Below are positions 35,017 through 42,264 of a stretch of DNA of 42,264 nucleotides, one piece after another. The position numbers and the translations under genes were made by a program. The notes under the pieces were generated by a model. It was not told the origin of the DNA and did not search any database. It worked only from the letters and a program-made list of their open reading frames with translations. The DNA is from Sinomicrobium pectinilyticum (lineage in GTDB: Bacteria > Bacteroidota > Bacteroidia > Flavobacteriales > Flavobacteriaceae): NCBI RefSeq assembly GCF_003725735.1, contig NZ_RJTM01000128.1, forward strand, positions 1-42,264, in the 5' to 3' direction. Position 1 is the first letter of the stretch. Each line of letters starts with the position of its first letter.

Positions 35017-35985
35017 ATGGAAGAGAAAACTTTAGTGAAATATATAGAGAACCGGCTGGAATATGATGAAAAACAATTGGTTATTGAATGGATAAATGCT
35101 TCGGATGAAAACCAGGAACATTATAACATGCTGAAAGCAAAACATACTGTCTCCGCGTTTAACGACCCGTTGCTCGATGTCGACAAGACATATGCCGTAA
35201 TAAAAGAAAGGCGCAAAAAACGGAGAATAAAAGAAGCATTACGGTCATGGTTGCCTGTAGCGGGAGTTCTGGTTATCGGATGGCTTATGTATGATTTTTT
35301 CAATTCACCGGAGACAACTAAGAGCGGAATTGTCGACAATGTAGAAACGGGAATAGTTGAAGAAGTCACTCCGAAAGGAGTTAGCCGGGCAGTTACACTC
35401 CCCGACGGAACAGAAGTGGTTCTTAATGTAGATAGCAGGTTACGGTATTCCGGGGCTTTTCAGGGTAGTTTGAGAGAGGTATTCCTGACCGGAGAGGCTT
35501 ATTTTGAAGTAAAAAGGGATACTTCCCGGCCGTTTGTCGTACATGCCGGGGATATGAATGTAAAGGTCCTGGGAACATCTTTTAATGTGCGTTCCTATTC
35601 CGAAGATGAAGATACCCGGGCAACCCTGGTGGACGGATCGGTAGAAATAGAAAGTGCTTACGGGGTTCCGGTAAGGCTGGAACCATTACAGACGGCTTTA
35701 CTGGACAGGCAGGATAGGCGTATTGAGATAAAACGTGTTTCGGCGGAAGAAGCGGTTTCCTGGAAAGAAGGGAAGCTCATTTTTAGGGAAACTCTCATGG
35801 AAGATGTATTGGAAGACCTGGAGCGCAGGTATGATGTGGAATTTGTTATTCGGTCCGAAGTACTGTATAATTACCAGTATACCGGGACTTTTGATAACCT
35901 GAATATTGATGAAGTACTCCGGGTGTTAAAGATATCATCACCTATTCATTATAAAAAGGAAGGTAAAAAAATAATCTTGAACTAA
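35017..35985 (+). CDS. FecR-type anti-sigma factor
   Basis: The 322-residue protein has a cytoplasmic N-terminal part with the sigma-binding helices (1-70), a membrane helix at about 78-95 (WLPVAGVLVIGWLMYDFF) and a periplasmic FecR domain. That domain shows AVTLPDGTEVVLNVDSRLRY, EVFLTGEAYFEVKRDTSRPFVV and LGTSFNVRSY. The C-terminus, VSWKEGKLIFRETLMEDVLEDLERRYDVEFVI, is the DUF4974 STN-like domain common in Bacteroidota. It holds the sigma factor until the STN domain of the SusC-like receptor signals that a substrate has been bound. It lies between the sigma and susC-like genes. Confidence 0.92.
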   Translation: MEEKTLVKYIENRLEYDEKQLVIEWINASDENQEHYNMLKAKHTVSAFNDPLLDVDKTYAVIKERRKKRRIKEALRSWLPVAGVLVIGWLMYDFFNSPETTKSGIVDNVETGIVEEVTPKGVSRAVTLPDGTEVVLNVDSRLRYSGAFQGSLREVFLTGEAYFEVKRDTSRPFVVHAGDMNVKVLGTSFNVRSYSEDEDTRATLVDGSVEIESAYGVPVRLEPLQTALLDRQDRRIEIKRVSAEEAVSWKEGKLIFRETLMEDVLEDLERRYDVEFVIRSEVLYNYQYTGTFDNLNIDEVLRVLKISSPIHYKKEGKKIILN

Positions 35986-35997
35986 GATAAAAATAAA

Positions 35998-36023
35998 GAA
36001 GAAGGTGCGGCAACACCTTCTTC
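35998..36023 (+). terminator. Hairpin between fecR and the susC-like gene
   Basis: Arms GAAGAAGGTG (35998-36007) and CACCTTCTTC (36014-36023) are perfect 10-bp complements around a 6-base loop. No T run follows. It may act as a partial terminator or as a block to decay that separates regulator from transport gene levels. Confidence 0.5.
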
Positions 36024-36083
36024 CTGTTGAGTGTTTAATTAAACTAAAACCAGTCTTGTTTTAATCTAAAAACGTTTAAAAGT

Positions 36084-39000
36084 ATGAAAAAAAATTATCG
36101 TTTTAAATCGTTTTACAGGCATTCCCATCCCGGTTCGGGAAAGGTACCGGTAAAACAAATGATCAGGATTATGAAGATCTATGTTGTATTGGTATGTCTG
36201 ACTCTTGGGGAATTATTTGCAACAAACATCCGCGCGCAGAATATTTCTTTACGGATGGAACAACAAAATCTGTCCGAAGCGCTTGCTGCAATTGAGCAGA
36301 AAACAGATTATCATTTCTTCTACAATGCCCGTTTGGTAGATGTTTCCAAAAAAGTGAGTATTAATGTAAGCGATATGAAACTGGAGGAGGCTTTGACACA
36401 GTTACTTCACAATGTTAATATCGATTATAAGTTGGTAAAAGACCAGATTGTACTTTTTCCGAAGGGAGATACTTATGTGGTGAAAATGGTGGAGGAGCTC
36501 ATTAAAGAAATTGAGGAGAAAAATTCACGAAAGGAAATAGAAAGGGTTAATCTGTTGCTTGAAAAAACCGCAAAAGGTTTAAACAGTGTAATGCAGAACA
36601 TGGTGCGCGGTACAGTAACCGATCAGGACGGTATTCCCTTACCGGGAGTTAATATAGTTGTTAAAGGGACTACAACGGGAACCCAAACCGATTTCGACGG
36701 AAAATATACTATTGCTGCAAATCAGGGCCAGGTACTTGTTTTTTCTTATGTGGGACAAAAGACAACTGAGATTACCGTGGGATCTTCCGGGGTCGTGGAT
36801 TTACAGATGGAAGAAGATGCCCAGGCACTGGAAGAGGTTATTGTAGTGGCGTATGGTACGGTGAAGAAAGAATCATTCGTAGGTTCGGCAACTCAAATTA
36901 ACACTGAAAAACTGGAAGGAAGGTCCCTGACCAATGTTTCCCAGGCACTGGAAGGAGCTTCCCCCGGAGTACAATTTACCCCATCCAGTGGACAACCGGG
37001 AAGTAGTCCGGAAATAAGAATTCGAGGTTTTAGTAGTGTGAATCTTACTAATGAGCCTATTTATGTAGTAGATGGAGCAATATTTACCGGAGATATTGCT
37101 AGTCTGAATATGAATGATGTAGAGAGTTTTACTATTCTTAAGGATGCGGCATCTACCTCTCTGTATGGTGCCGGTGCAGCTAATGGGGTAGTTATGATAA
37201 CAACTAAAAAGGGAAAAAGTGGAAAAAGCCGCTTTACATTGGATGTCAGTCAAGGGATTACTCAACGTTCTATTCCGGAATATAACAGGGTTAATCCGAA
37301 ACAATATTACGAAGGGATGTGGGAAGCGTTACGCAACAGCAATGCTCTTCCCGGCGACCCGGATATAGAAGCAGCCAATCAGTTTGCAAGTGAGAATATA
37401 TACAAAAACAATTTCCTGGGTTATAATCCTTTTGATGTCCCGGGGGATCAACTTGTGGGCCTGGATGGTAAAATAAATCCGAATGCTAATGTTATTTATG
37501 ATGATTTGGATTGGCAAAAGGAATTGTTTAAAACAGGATACAGGAGTAATATAGATTTTTCATATCAGGGAGGAACTGAAAAAACAGATTTTTTTGCATC
37601 GATAAACTATCTCAAAGAGTCTGCCTATGTAATCAATTCGAATTTTGAACGTATTTCTGCGAGGTTAAATATTAACACACAACCATTTGACTGGTTTAAA
37701 ACAGGCCTGAATATCGCAGCATCCAATTCAGTTTCCGACCAAGCGGTAGATGGAACTACCAGAAACACTTCCTTGGTTAATCCTTTCCGTACTACCAGAG
37801 CCATAGGGCCTATATACCCTATTTATCAACACGACCCCGTTACGGGAGAATACATACTAGATGATGCCGGGAAAAGGATGTACGATCATGGTGACGGTGA
37901 TCAAATAAGAGGTCCCGGGGCTACTCCGGGAAGGCATCCTATCCAGGAGAACCTGCTCAATATTGACCGTGACAAGAACTTCAATATTAACACGAGGGGA
38001 TATGCAGACTTTTACTTCTGGAAAGATTTTACTTTTACTACCAACCTCGCCTTTGACAAACGTTTTCATACAAATAATGACTATTGGAATAATATAGTGG
38101 GGGATGCTGCTCCTGCAGGAAGGGCCAGAAAAACTGCCTTTAATGTTCTCGGAGTTACATTTAATCAGTTGTTGAGGTATAGCACCTCTATAGATGAGCA
38201 TAATATTGAAGTGCTTGCAGGACACGAAAGCCGTAAACGGGAAGTGGACCAGATCGCGGGAGGCAGGCGGAATCAGATTGTGGATGGTAATATTGAGTTC
38301 AGTAATTATGTAGATATAACAGAGCTTTCTTCTTATTTCCGGGAATTTAACAGGGAAAGTTTCTTTTCCCGGGCAAATTACGATTATGATAATAGATATT
38401 ATGTATCCGGCTCTATCCGTACCGATGGTTCAAGCCGCTTCCATTCCGATCGCCGTTGGGGTACATTCTGGTCTGTGGGAGGTGCCTGGAGGTTGTCTAA
38501 TGAAAAATTCCTGAAGAATGTCAGCTGGATAGACCAATTGAAACTTAGAACATCTTACGGAGAAGTAGGAAATGACGGGGGCGACATCCATACCGGAACT
38601 TCCGGGCTTTCGTTTTTTGCTTTCCGCTCTTTGTACGAATTAGGAGATAACAACGCTGCTGAAGCAGGTATAACACAACAATTGACTTCTGGTAATCCGG
38701 ACTTAAAATGGGAGGCTAATGCTCAAACCGATGTAGCATTGGAATTCAGTTTCTTTAACGGCAGACTTTCCGGTGAAATAGAATATTACAACAGAACCAC
38801 CGAAGATCTTATTTTTGAACGACCGGTTCCCGTCTCTGCTGGGTTTGAAAATATCCTCGAAAATATCGGGGACATGTATAACAGAGGTGTGGAAATAACT
38901 CTTGGGGGAAATATCATACGGAATGATAATTTTAATTGGCGTCTTGATGTTAATGCCTCTACTATAAAAAACCGGATTACAAGATTACCTCAGGAAGAGA

Positions 39001-39728
39001 TAATTAATGGAACTAAAAAACTAATGGTAGGAAAATCCATATATGATTTTTGGTTGCGCCAGTGGTATGGAGTTGACCCGGCTGACGGGGCACCCCTTTT
39101 TATATGGGATCCTGAAACGTTGGATACAGATGAATATCAACAACCATTGCAAGACTCTGATGTCAGGGAAGTGAATGGCAGGTTGGTAACAACTAACCAA
39201 AACAAAGCGCTATTTGACTATTCCGGTACTTCTATCCCCGATGTATTCGGTAGCATTTCCAACGTTTTCAGATATAAAGGACTAAGTCTTACAACCCTGT
39301 TTACTTATCAAATTGGAGGAAAGACATACGATTCGAATTATCAAAGTATTATGAATGCAGGAGAATATGGGAGTGCCTGGAGCACAGATATTCTTAAACG
39401 TTGGCAACAACCAGGGGATATAACGGACGTTCCCAGAGTTGGTGTAGATGGAGCCCATAGGAATGCTGCTAATGCAGGTACCAGTAGTAGATGGTTGGTA
39501 GATTCGGATTTTATTGCACTGCGACAAGTAAATTTAGCCTATAATTTTCCTGACCATTTGGTAGAAGCCTTGGGGGTTGACGGTTTACGTATTTATATGA
39601 ACGGAGAAAATCTTTTTGCAATTACGAAACGTAAAGGACTGGAACCAACACAGAACTTTAATGGTACTACACAAAACAGGTTTACCCCGGCAAGGGTATT
39701 GACATTCGGACTTAATGTACAATTTTAA
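36084..39728 (+). CDS. SusC/RagA-type TonB-linked outer-membrane receptor with STN domain
   Basis: The 1214-residue receptor takes up an oligosaccharide or other large nutrient with energy from TonB. It has a long N-terminus with signal (to about residue 52), an STN domain (53-127) for signalling to FecR, and an unusual Glu/Lys-rich helical linker (about 130-173). Then come a carboxypeptidase-D-like beta domain (174-242: VRGTVTDQDGIPLPGVNIVV), a TonB-plug region (EVIVVAYGTVKKESFVGS) and the barrel, ending FGLNVQF. It is followed after three bases by a susD-like gene. From about 37000 on, the sequence is visibly more AT-rich than the rest. Confidence 0.95.
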   Translation: MKKNYRFKSFYRHSHPGSGKVPVKQMIRIMKIYVVLVCLTLGELFATNIRAQNISLRMEQQNLSEALAAIEQKTDYHFFYNARLVDVSKKVSINVSDMKLEEALTQLLHNVNIDYKLVKDQIVLFPKGDTYVVKMVEELIKEIEEKNSRKEIERVNLLLEKTAKGLNSVMQNMVRGTVTDQDGIPLPGVNIVVKGTTTGTQTDFDGKYTIAANQGQVLVFSYVGQKTTEITVGSSGVVDLQMEEDAQALEEVIVVAYGTVKKESFVGSATQINTEKLEGRSLTNVSQALEGASPGVQFTPSSGQPGSSPEIRIRGFSSVNLTNEPIYVVDGAIFTGDIASLNMNDVESFTILKDAASTSLYGAGAANGVVMITTKKGKSGKSRFTLDVSQGITQRSIPEYNRVNPKQYYEGMWEALRNSNALPGDPDIEAANQFASENIYKNNFLGYNPFDVPGDQLVGLDGKINPNANVIYDDLDWQKELFKTGYRSNIDFSYQGGTEKTDFFASINYLKESAYVINSNFERISARLNINTQPFDWFKTGLNIAASNSVSDQAVDGTTRNTSLVNPFRTTRAIGPIYPIYQHDPVTGEYILDDAGKRMYDHGDGDQIRGPGATPGRHPIQENLLNIDRDKNFNINTRGYADFYFWKDFTFTTNLAFDKRFHTNNDYWNNIVGDAAPAGRARKTAFNVLGVTFNQLLRYSTSIDEHNIEVLAGHESRKREVDQIAGGRRNQIVDGNIEFSNYVDITELSSYFREFNRESFFSRANYDYDNRYYVSGSIRTDGSSRFHSDRRWGTFWSVGGAWRLSNEKFLKNVSWIDQLKLRTSYGEVGNDGGDIHTGTSGLSFFAFRSLYELGDNNAAEAGITQQLTSGNPDLKWEANAQTDVALEFSFFNGRLSGEIEYYNRTTEDLIFERPVPVSAGFENILENIGDMYNRGVEITLGGNIIRNDNFNWRLDVNASTIKNRITRLPQEEIINGTKKLMVGKSIYDFWLRQWYGVDPADGAPLFIWDPETLDTDEYQQPLQDSDVREVNGRLVTTNQNKALFDYSGTSIPDVFGSISNVFRYKGLSLTTLFTYQIGGKTYDSNYQSIMNAGEYGSAWSTDILKRWQQPGDITDVPRVGVDGAHRNAANAGTSSRWLVDSDFIALRQVNLAYNFPDHLVEALGVDGLRIYMNGENLFAITKRKGLEPTQNFNGTTQNRFTPARVLTFGLNVQF

Positions 39729-39731
39729 AAC

Positions 39732-41219
39732 ATGACCATTATGAATTCTACTATAAAGAAAATATGTATGTCACTTATGGCAGCTATTGCTTTCAATGCC
39801 TGTAGCGATGACCATCTTGAAACGTTTCCTACAGAACAAGTCGACTCGGAATCTGTCACCTCTACTACAACTAATCTTATGGCTGCGATTAACGGTATTC
39901 ACCGTTTGTTATATGTAAGACAGCAAGATTCTCAGGGACAGGGAGGTATCGGAGGAACCATGATAATCACAGATATTCTGGGAGAAGATGTGGTGTTTAA
40001 TAGTACTGGCCTTGGTTGGTACGTACAGGAATATCAATGGAACAGGCATAGAGATGAAACCAGCTCGACAAACAGGTATCCTTATTACTTTTATTATCGT
40101 TTAGTGAGTAATGCCAATGTAGTTATCAATGGCGCGCATCTGGCCGAAGGACCAGATGCAGAAAGAGATGCAGCCAAGGGACAAGGGTTGTTGTACAGGG
40201 CTTTTTCCTTTTTTCAGCTGGTCCAGTTCTATGCAGATCGTTATGTTCCCGGAGCGAATAACAATCAGTTGGGAATCCCATTAAGAATTGAAGCCAACAG
40301 TGAACCATTGGCGAGAAGTTCAGTGGAAGAAGTATACTCACAAATCAATGCGGACATAGATGAGGCAATTTCTCTTTTGGACGTATACTCAAAACCAAAT
40401 AATTCTCATTTGGGACTCAGTGTGGCACATGGGCTTAAGGCAAGGGTAGCCCTTGTTCAGGGAAATTATTCACTGGCTGCTCAGCATGCCGCAATAGCTA
40501 AACAAGGGTATATACTGATGTCTATGGAAAACTATCAGTCGGAATTTAATAATTATAATAATTCTGAATGGATGTGGGGAAGTCATATTGTAGATGAACA
40601 AAGTATGGGATTTGCAAATTTTGGAGCTTATATGTCCAGAAATTTCAGCTCTACGAGTATCAGGACTAACCCTATGTCAATCAATAGCGCACTGTACGAT
40701 CAAATTCCGGGATCGGATGTTCGTTCGAAATTGTGGGATCCCAGTGGGGAACATGAAGATTTGGGACTGCCTTCTAATTTTGTAAGATATCCTTATACAA
40801 ATCAAAAATTTATAGCAGTTTCGACATCAGACAGCCGTATGGATGTTCCCTATATGCGTGCAGCAGAAATGTATCTTATAGAAGCAGAGGCACTTTCTTA
40901 TATTAATGAAGGACAAGCGAGAGAGGTTTTGTATGAACTGGTCTCTTCCCGTGATCCGGAATATGAATTATCTACAAATTCCGGAGAAGCTTTGAAAGAA
41001 GAAATTTATCTTCAGAGACGTATTGAACTTTGGGGTGAAGGATTTAGGTTCTATGATCTGAAACGTTTAAATAAACCATTGGATAGAAACGGGGCTAACC
41101 ATAATAGCAGTTTGGTGGGAAACCTATTTGATGTACCAGCCGGAGGAAAACTTTGGACTTGGTTAATTCCCCGAAGAGAGCTTGATTCTAATCCATTAGT
41201 AGAGCAGAATCCTTTGTAA
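39732..41219 (+). CDS. SusD/RagB-type nutrient-binding lipoprotein
   Basis: The 495-residue product is a surface lipoprotein that caps the SusC-like channel and binds the substrate. Its signal ends AIAFNAC with Cys24 as the lipid site. SusD features include the N-terminal TPR-like helices (GIHRLLYVRQ, GLLYRAFSFFQLVQFYADRYVPG), the SSVEEVYSQINADIDEAISLL segment and the C-terminal PYMRAAEMYLIEAEAL and RRIELWGEGFRFYDLKRL. ATG 39732 was kept; ATG 39741 would shorten it by three residues. No glycoside hydrolase or other enzyme is found with it, so the substrate is unknown. A strong terminator follows. Confidence 0.95.
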   Translation: MTIMNSTIKKICMSLMAAIAFNACSDDHLETFPTEQVDSESVTSTTTNLMAAINGIHRLLYVRQQDSQGQGGIGGTMIITDILGEDVVFNSTGLGWYVQEYQWNRHRDETSSTNRYPYYFYYRLVSNANVVINGAHLAEGPDAERDAAKGQGLLYRAFSFFQLVQFYADRYVPGANNNQLGIPLRIEANSEPLARSSVEEVYSQINADIDEAISLLDVYSKPNNSHLGLSVAHGLKARVALVQGNYSLAAQHAAIAKQGYILMSMENYQSEFNNYNNSEWMWGSHIVDEQSMGFANFGAYMSRNFSSTSIRTNPMSINSALYDQIPGSDVRSKLWDPSGEHEDLGLPSNFVRYPYTNQKFIAVSTSDSRMDVPYMRAAEMYLIEAEALSYINEGQAREVLYELVSSRDPEYELSTNSGEALKEEIYLQRRIELWGEGFRFYDLKRLNKPLDRNGANHNSSLVGNLFDVPAGGKLWTWLIPRRELDSNPLVEQNPL

Positions 41220-41539
41220 TATTAAAAATGTATTGTACTGACAATATAGATCCAGGATCAAAAATAAAAATGATTTGCTAGGCACTTTCAGAAGTAAGCC
41301 CATTTCCTAAAAAATAAACGACGAACTCAGGTGATTGTAGTATAAATCATCTGAGTTTTTTCTTTTTTAAGGGTAATTCCAGTATTTTTAGGGGCTTATC
41401 GTGATAGAAAGGCATAGGTGTCCCTTTATTTTTGATTTTGTTTAAAGTCTGTCAGGTGGCTTGTTTGTGTTGTTACCTGGTGTAAGGCTCCCTAAAAAAC
41501 GAAGCGTTATAAATTATAAAAACGTTTAAATTTAGGGTA
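41220..41539. other. Intergenic region with susD terminator and IS flank
   Basis: Apart from the terminator at 41324-41368 these 320 bases carry no gene. The right half leads into the IS3-family relic; I could not identify its left inverted repeat with confidence. The 13-base sequence AAAAACGTTTAAA occurs at 41518-41530 and also just before the susC-like gene at 36066-36078. Confidence 0.4.
41324..41368 (+). terminator. Terminator of the susCD operon
   Basis: Arms AACTCAGGTGATT (41324-41336) and AATCATCTGAGTT (41345-41357) pair over 13 positions with one G-T pair. A T-rich run (TTTTTTCTTTTTT) follows. It is about 100 bases after the susD-like stop. Confidence 0.85.
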
Positions 41540-42204
41540 ATGAAAAAAACACGACACACCGAAACACAGATCATCAAGATCTTAAAGTCCCAGGAAGCCG
41601 GACAGTCTGTTACAGACCTCTGTTGGGAGCATGGCATCAGCCAGGTCACTTTTTATAACTGGAAGAGTAAATTTGGAGGTATGGATGCCAACCAACTCAA
41701 GAAAATGAAAGAGATGAAGGCAGAATGGTTTACTATGATCGTTTTAGATCCAAGACAGAAGATCAACAGATCATAGATGAATTAGAAAAATTGGCCGAAG
41801 CTTATCCTACTTATGGTTTTAAAAAGATGTTTTACTTGTTACGGGCCAAAGGCTATCTGTGGAACCATAAGCGAGTTTATGGGGAATGAGCCTCAACATG
41901 CGGTGAAAACGTAAGAGAAGGCTCCCTGCCCGTGTCAAAATACCTCAATCTTACCTGTGGACTGTAATATTACCTGGAGTATGGATTTTATGCAGGATAC
42001 CTTGATAAGGGGGAAGAGTTTTAGAACATTTAATGTGATTGACGACCATAACAGGGAAGCTCTTATGATAGGGATTGACACTTCTTTGAGTGCCCGGCGT
42101 ATTGTACGGGATCTGGATAAACTCATTCAGTGGAGGAGCACCCCTCAAGTGGTAAGGGTGGATAATGGCCCTGAGTTTACTTCAGCTGTATTTGACTCCT
42201 GGGT
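41540..42204 (+). mobile_element. Decayed IS3-family insertion sequence (orfA and orfB relics)
   Basis: The 5' part (41540-41730) encodes an intact-looking start of OrfA: KKTRHTETQIIKILKSQEAG, then a helix-turn-helix region with GISQVTFYNWKSKFGGMDANQLKKMKE. This breaks off and is fused to orfB sequence in another frame (YYDRFRSKTEDQQIIDELEK, AYPTYGFKKMFYLLRAKGYL). Further on KRKRRLPARVKIP and then WSMDFMQDTLIRGKSFRTFN with VRVDNGPEF (two of three DDE residues) can be read, each in a different frame, with a TGA in between. The C-terminal part with the catalytic Glu is missing. It cannot encode a working transposase. Confidence 0.85.
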
Positions 42205-42264
42205 GGATATTCCGTCGATACTGACCCCCGTACCGGGGATGTTGACCCCTTAGAAGATTTTGGT
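42203..42264. mobile_element. Possible end of a second insertion sequence (IS21-like) cutting the IS3 relic
   Basis: Right after the orfB sequence FDSW the reading changes to GTGGATATTCCGTCGATA and then two copies of TGACCCC (42220-42226 and 42243-42249) spaced 23 bases apart. Short repeats with TGACCCC near a GTGGATATTCCG sequence remind me of IS21-family ends in Bacteroidota. The window ends before any gene. Confidence 0.35.

Noticed and set aside
36066-36078. AAAAACGTTTAAA occurring before the susC-like gene and again at 41518-41530
   Set aside because: It may hint at recombination, but such an AT-rich 13-mer can repeat by chance.

Overview
The window looks like chromosomal DNA of a member of the Bacteroidota, most likely Flavobacteriaceae. 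The pointers are a FecI-type sigma factor with FecR, SusC with an N-terminal STN domain and SusD; several families largely restricted to flavobacteria (DUF4834, DUF6787, DUF6146, DUF4833); a monomeric NADP isocitrate dehydrogenase; weak or absent Shine-Dalgarno sequences; and many copies of the Bacteroidota -7 promoter element TAnnTTTG just upstream of genes. All family names were assigned by reading the translations, without database searches.

Layout. 1-2900 (minus): a small exported DUF4833 protein, a GNAT-like protein and an outer-membrane channel-like protein with a Lys-rich tail. 3333-9098 (plus): a surface-polysaccharide group of DUF4834, a YfhO-type membrane protein, a glycosyltransferase that seems to start at CTG, and a flippase. 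9150-11190 (minus): an unusual Tyr/Arg-rich exported protein and a LolD-like ATPase. 11337-13449 (plus): msrA, a DUF4269 protein, folE and a small membrane protein. 13547-16839: a divergent, probably zinc-controlled locus with MerC on one side and, on the other, an ABC ATPase, a His-rich FtsX-like permease, a DUF3299-like exported protein and a Fur/Zur-family regulator. 16836-25443: mostly housekeeping genes (DUF6787, DUF6146, an OmpA-type lipoprotein, a GT2 glycosyltransferase, a solitary HsdR-N nuclease-like protein, holA, doxX-like, idh, rplS) plus the frameshifted relic of a small gene. 25749-33732 (minus): a response regulator, histidine kinase, TolC, RND pump and adaptor, probably one efflux module with its own sensor. 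34191-41219 (plus): sigma factor, FecR, SusC and SusD, a self-regulated glycan or nutrient uptake locus. 41540-42264: a decayed IS3-family element cut off by what may be the end of another insertion sequence.

The most interesting locus is 13547-16839. Two near-identical 21-base dyads (core TGCTAC-N3-(G/A)TTGCA) lie between the divergent genes. One overlaps the -7 element facing merC and the other overlaps the -33 element of the promoter facing the ABC genes. The operon ends with a Fur/Zur-like gene, so the inferred model is a zinc-starvation module related to the Zrg-type importer of gamma-proteobacteria. A second unexpected feature is a textbook EF-hand loop inside the cytoplasmic insert of the RND pump. 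No tRNA, rRNA, CRISPR array or prophage was seen.
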